Assembly (NCBI GenBank): GCA_964519355.1
Contig: CAZFJW010000039.1
Span: forward strand, 1-12,552
DNA from: CAZBEA01 sp964519355
Lineage (GTDB): Bacteria; Patescibacteriota; Microgenomatia; Levybacterales; GWA1-39-11
Direction: 5' to 3'
DNA: 12,552 nucleotides
Under the pieces are notes generated by a model that did no database searches, was not told where the DNA came from, and worked only from the letters and a program-made list of their open reading frames with translations. Position numbers and translations under genes: made by a program. Positions 12,551-12,552 of this stretch are shown in pieces (the first letter of the stretch is position 1; each line of letters opens with the position of its first letter).

Positions 12551-12552
12551 CA

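Noticed and set aside
1..12552. CRISPR array or insertion sequence
   Set aside because: No regularly spaced repeats and no transposase were seen on either strand.

Overview
This window looks like a piece of a small-genome, AT-rich bacterium, most likely a member of the Candidate Phyla Radiation (Patescibacteria). The reasons are style rather than a marker gene: dense overlapping reading frames, fused surface-glycan enzymes, several genes with a promoter but no Shine-Dalgarno site, and a small orphan protein. No 16S rRNA or ribosomal protein gene is present to fix the lineage. All ten complete genes end in TAA or TAG, and all read intact with TGA as stop.

Region 1 (1-6804, minus strand) is one tightly packed surface-glycan operon read right to left. 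A strong promoter drives a 68-residue excisionase/MerR-type DNA-binding protein. It is followed by a double-domain glycosyltransferase (polyprenyl-phosphate-sugar-synthase-like GT2 fused to a cellulose-synthase-like GT2), a lipid-linked-oligosaccharide flippase fused to a GT4 glycosyltransferase, a protein-kinase-fold protein resembling lipopolysaccharide core kinases, and a GT2 that runs off the left edge. Every junction is a 1-base gap or an 8-base overlap. Together these genes could build a lipid-linked glycan, extend it, flip it across the membrane and perhaps phosphorylate it.

Region 2 (6805-8626, plus strand) is divergent. It holds a Y-family translesion DNA polymerase of the DinB/UmuC group and a 97-residue uncharacterised protein. 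The polymerase gene contains a GC-rich, hairpin-forming, in-frame stretch that looks like a palindromic element inserted into a surface loop.

Region 3 (8645-10880, minus strand) holds an ATP-grasp (RimK-like) ligase and a Crp/Fnr-family regulator. They are separated by a 324-base AT-rich gap with candidate promoters and tiny reading frames.

Region 4 (about 10905-12176, minus strand) is an abrupt GC-rich island: an SPFH/prohibitin-like membrane protein and a small lipoprotein in one operon, with an inverted repeat at each edge. Sample sequence lines counted by hand are about 65% GC inside and about 27-35% outside. It may be a transferred two-gene cassette.

Region 5 (12177-12552) is an AT-rich 300-base spacer with several inverted and direct repeats, a tRNA promoter and a complete tRNA-Arg(UCG).
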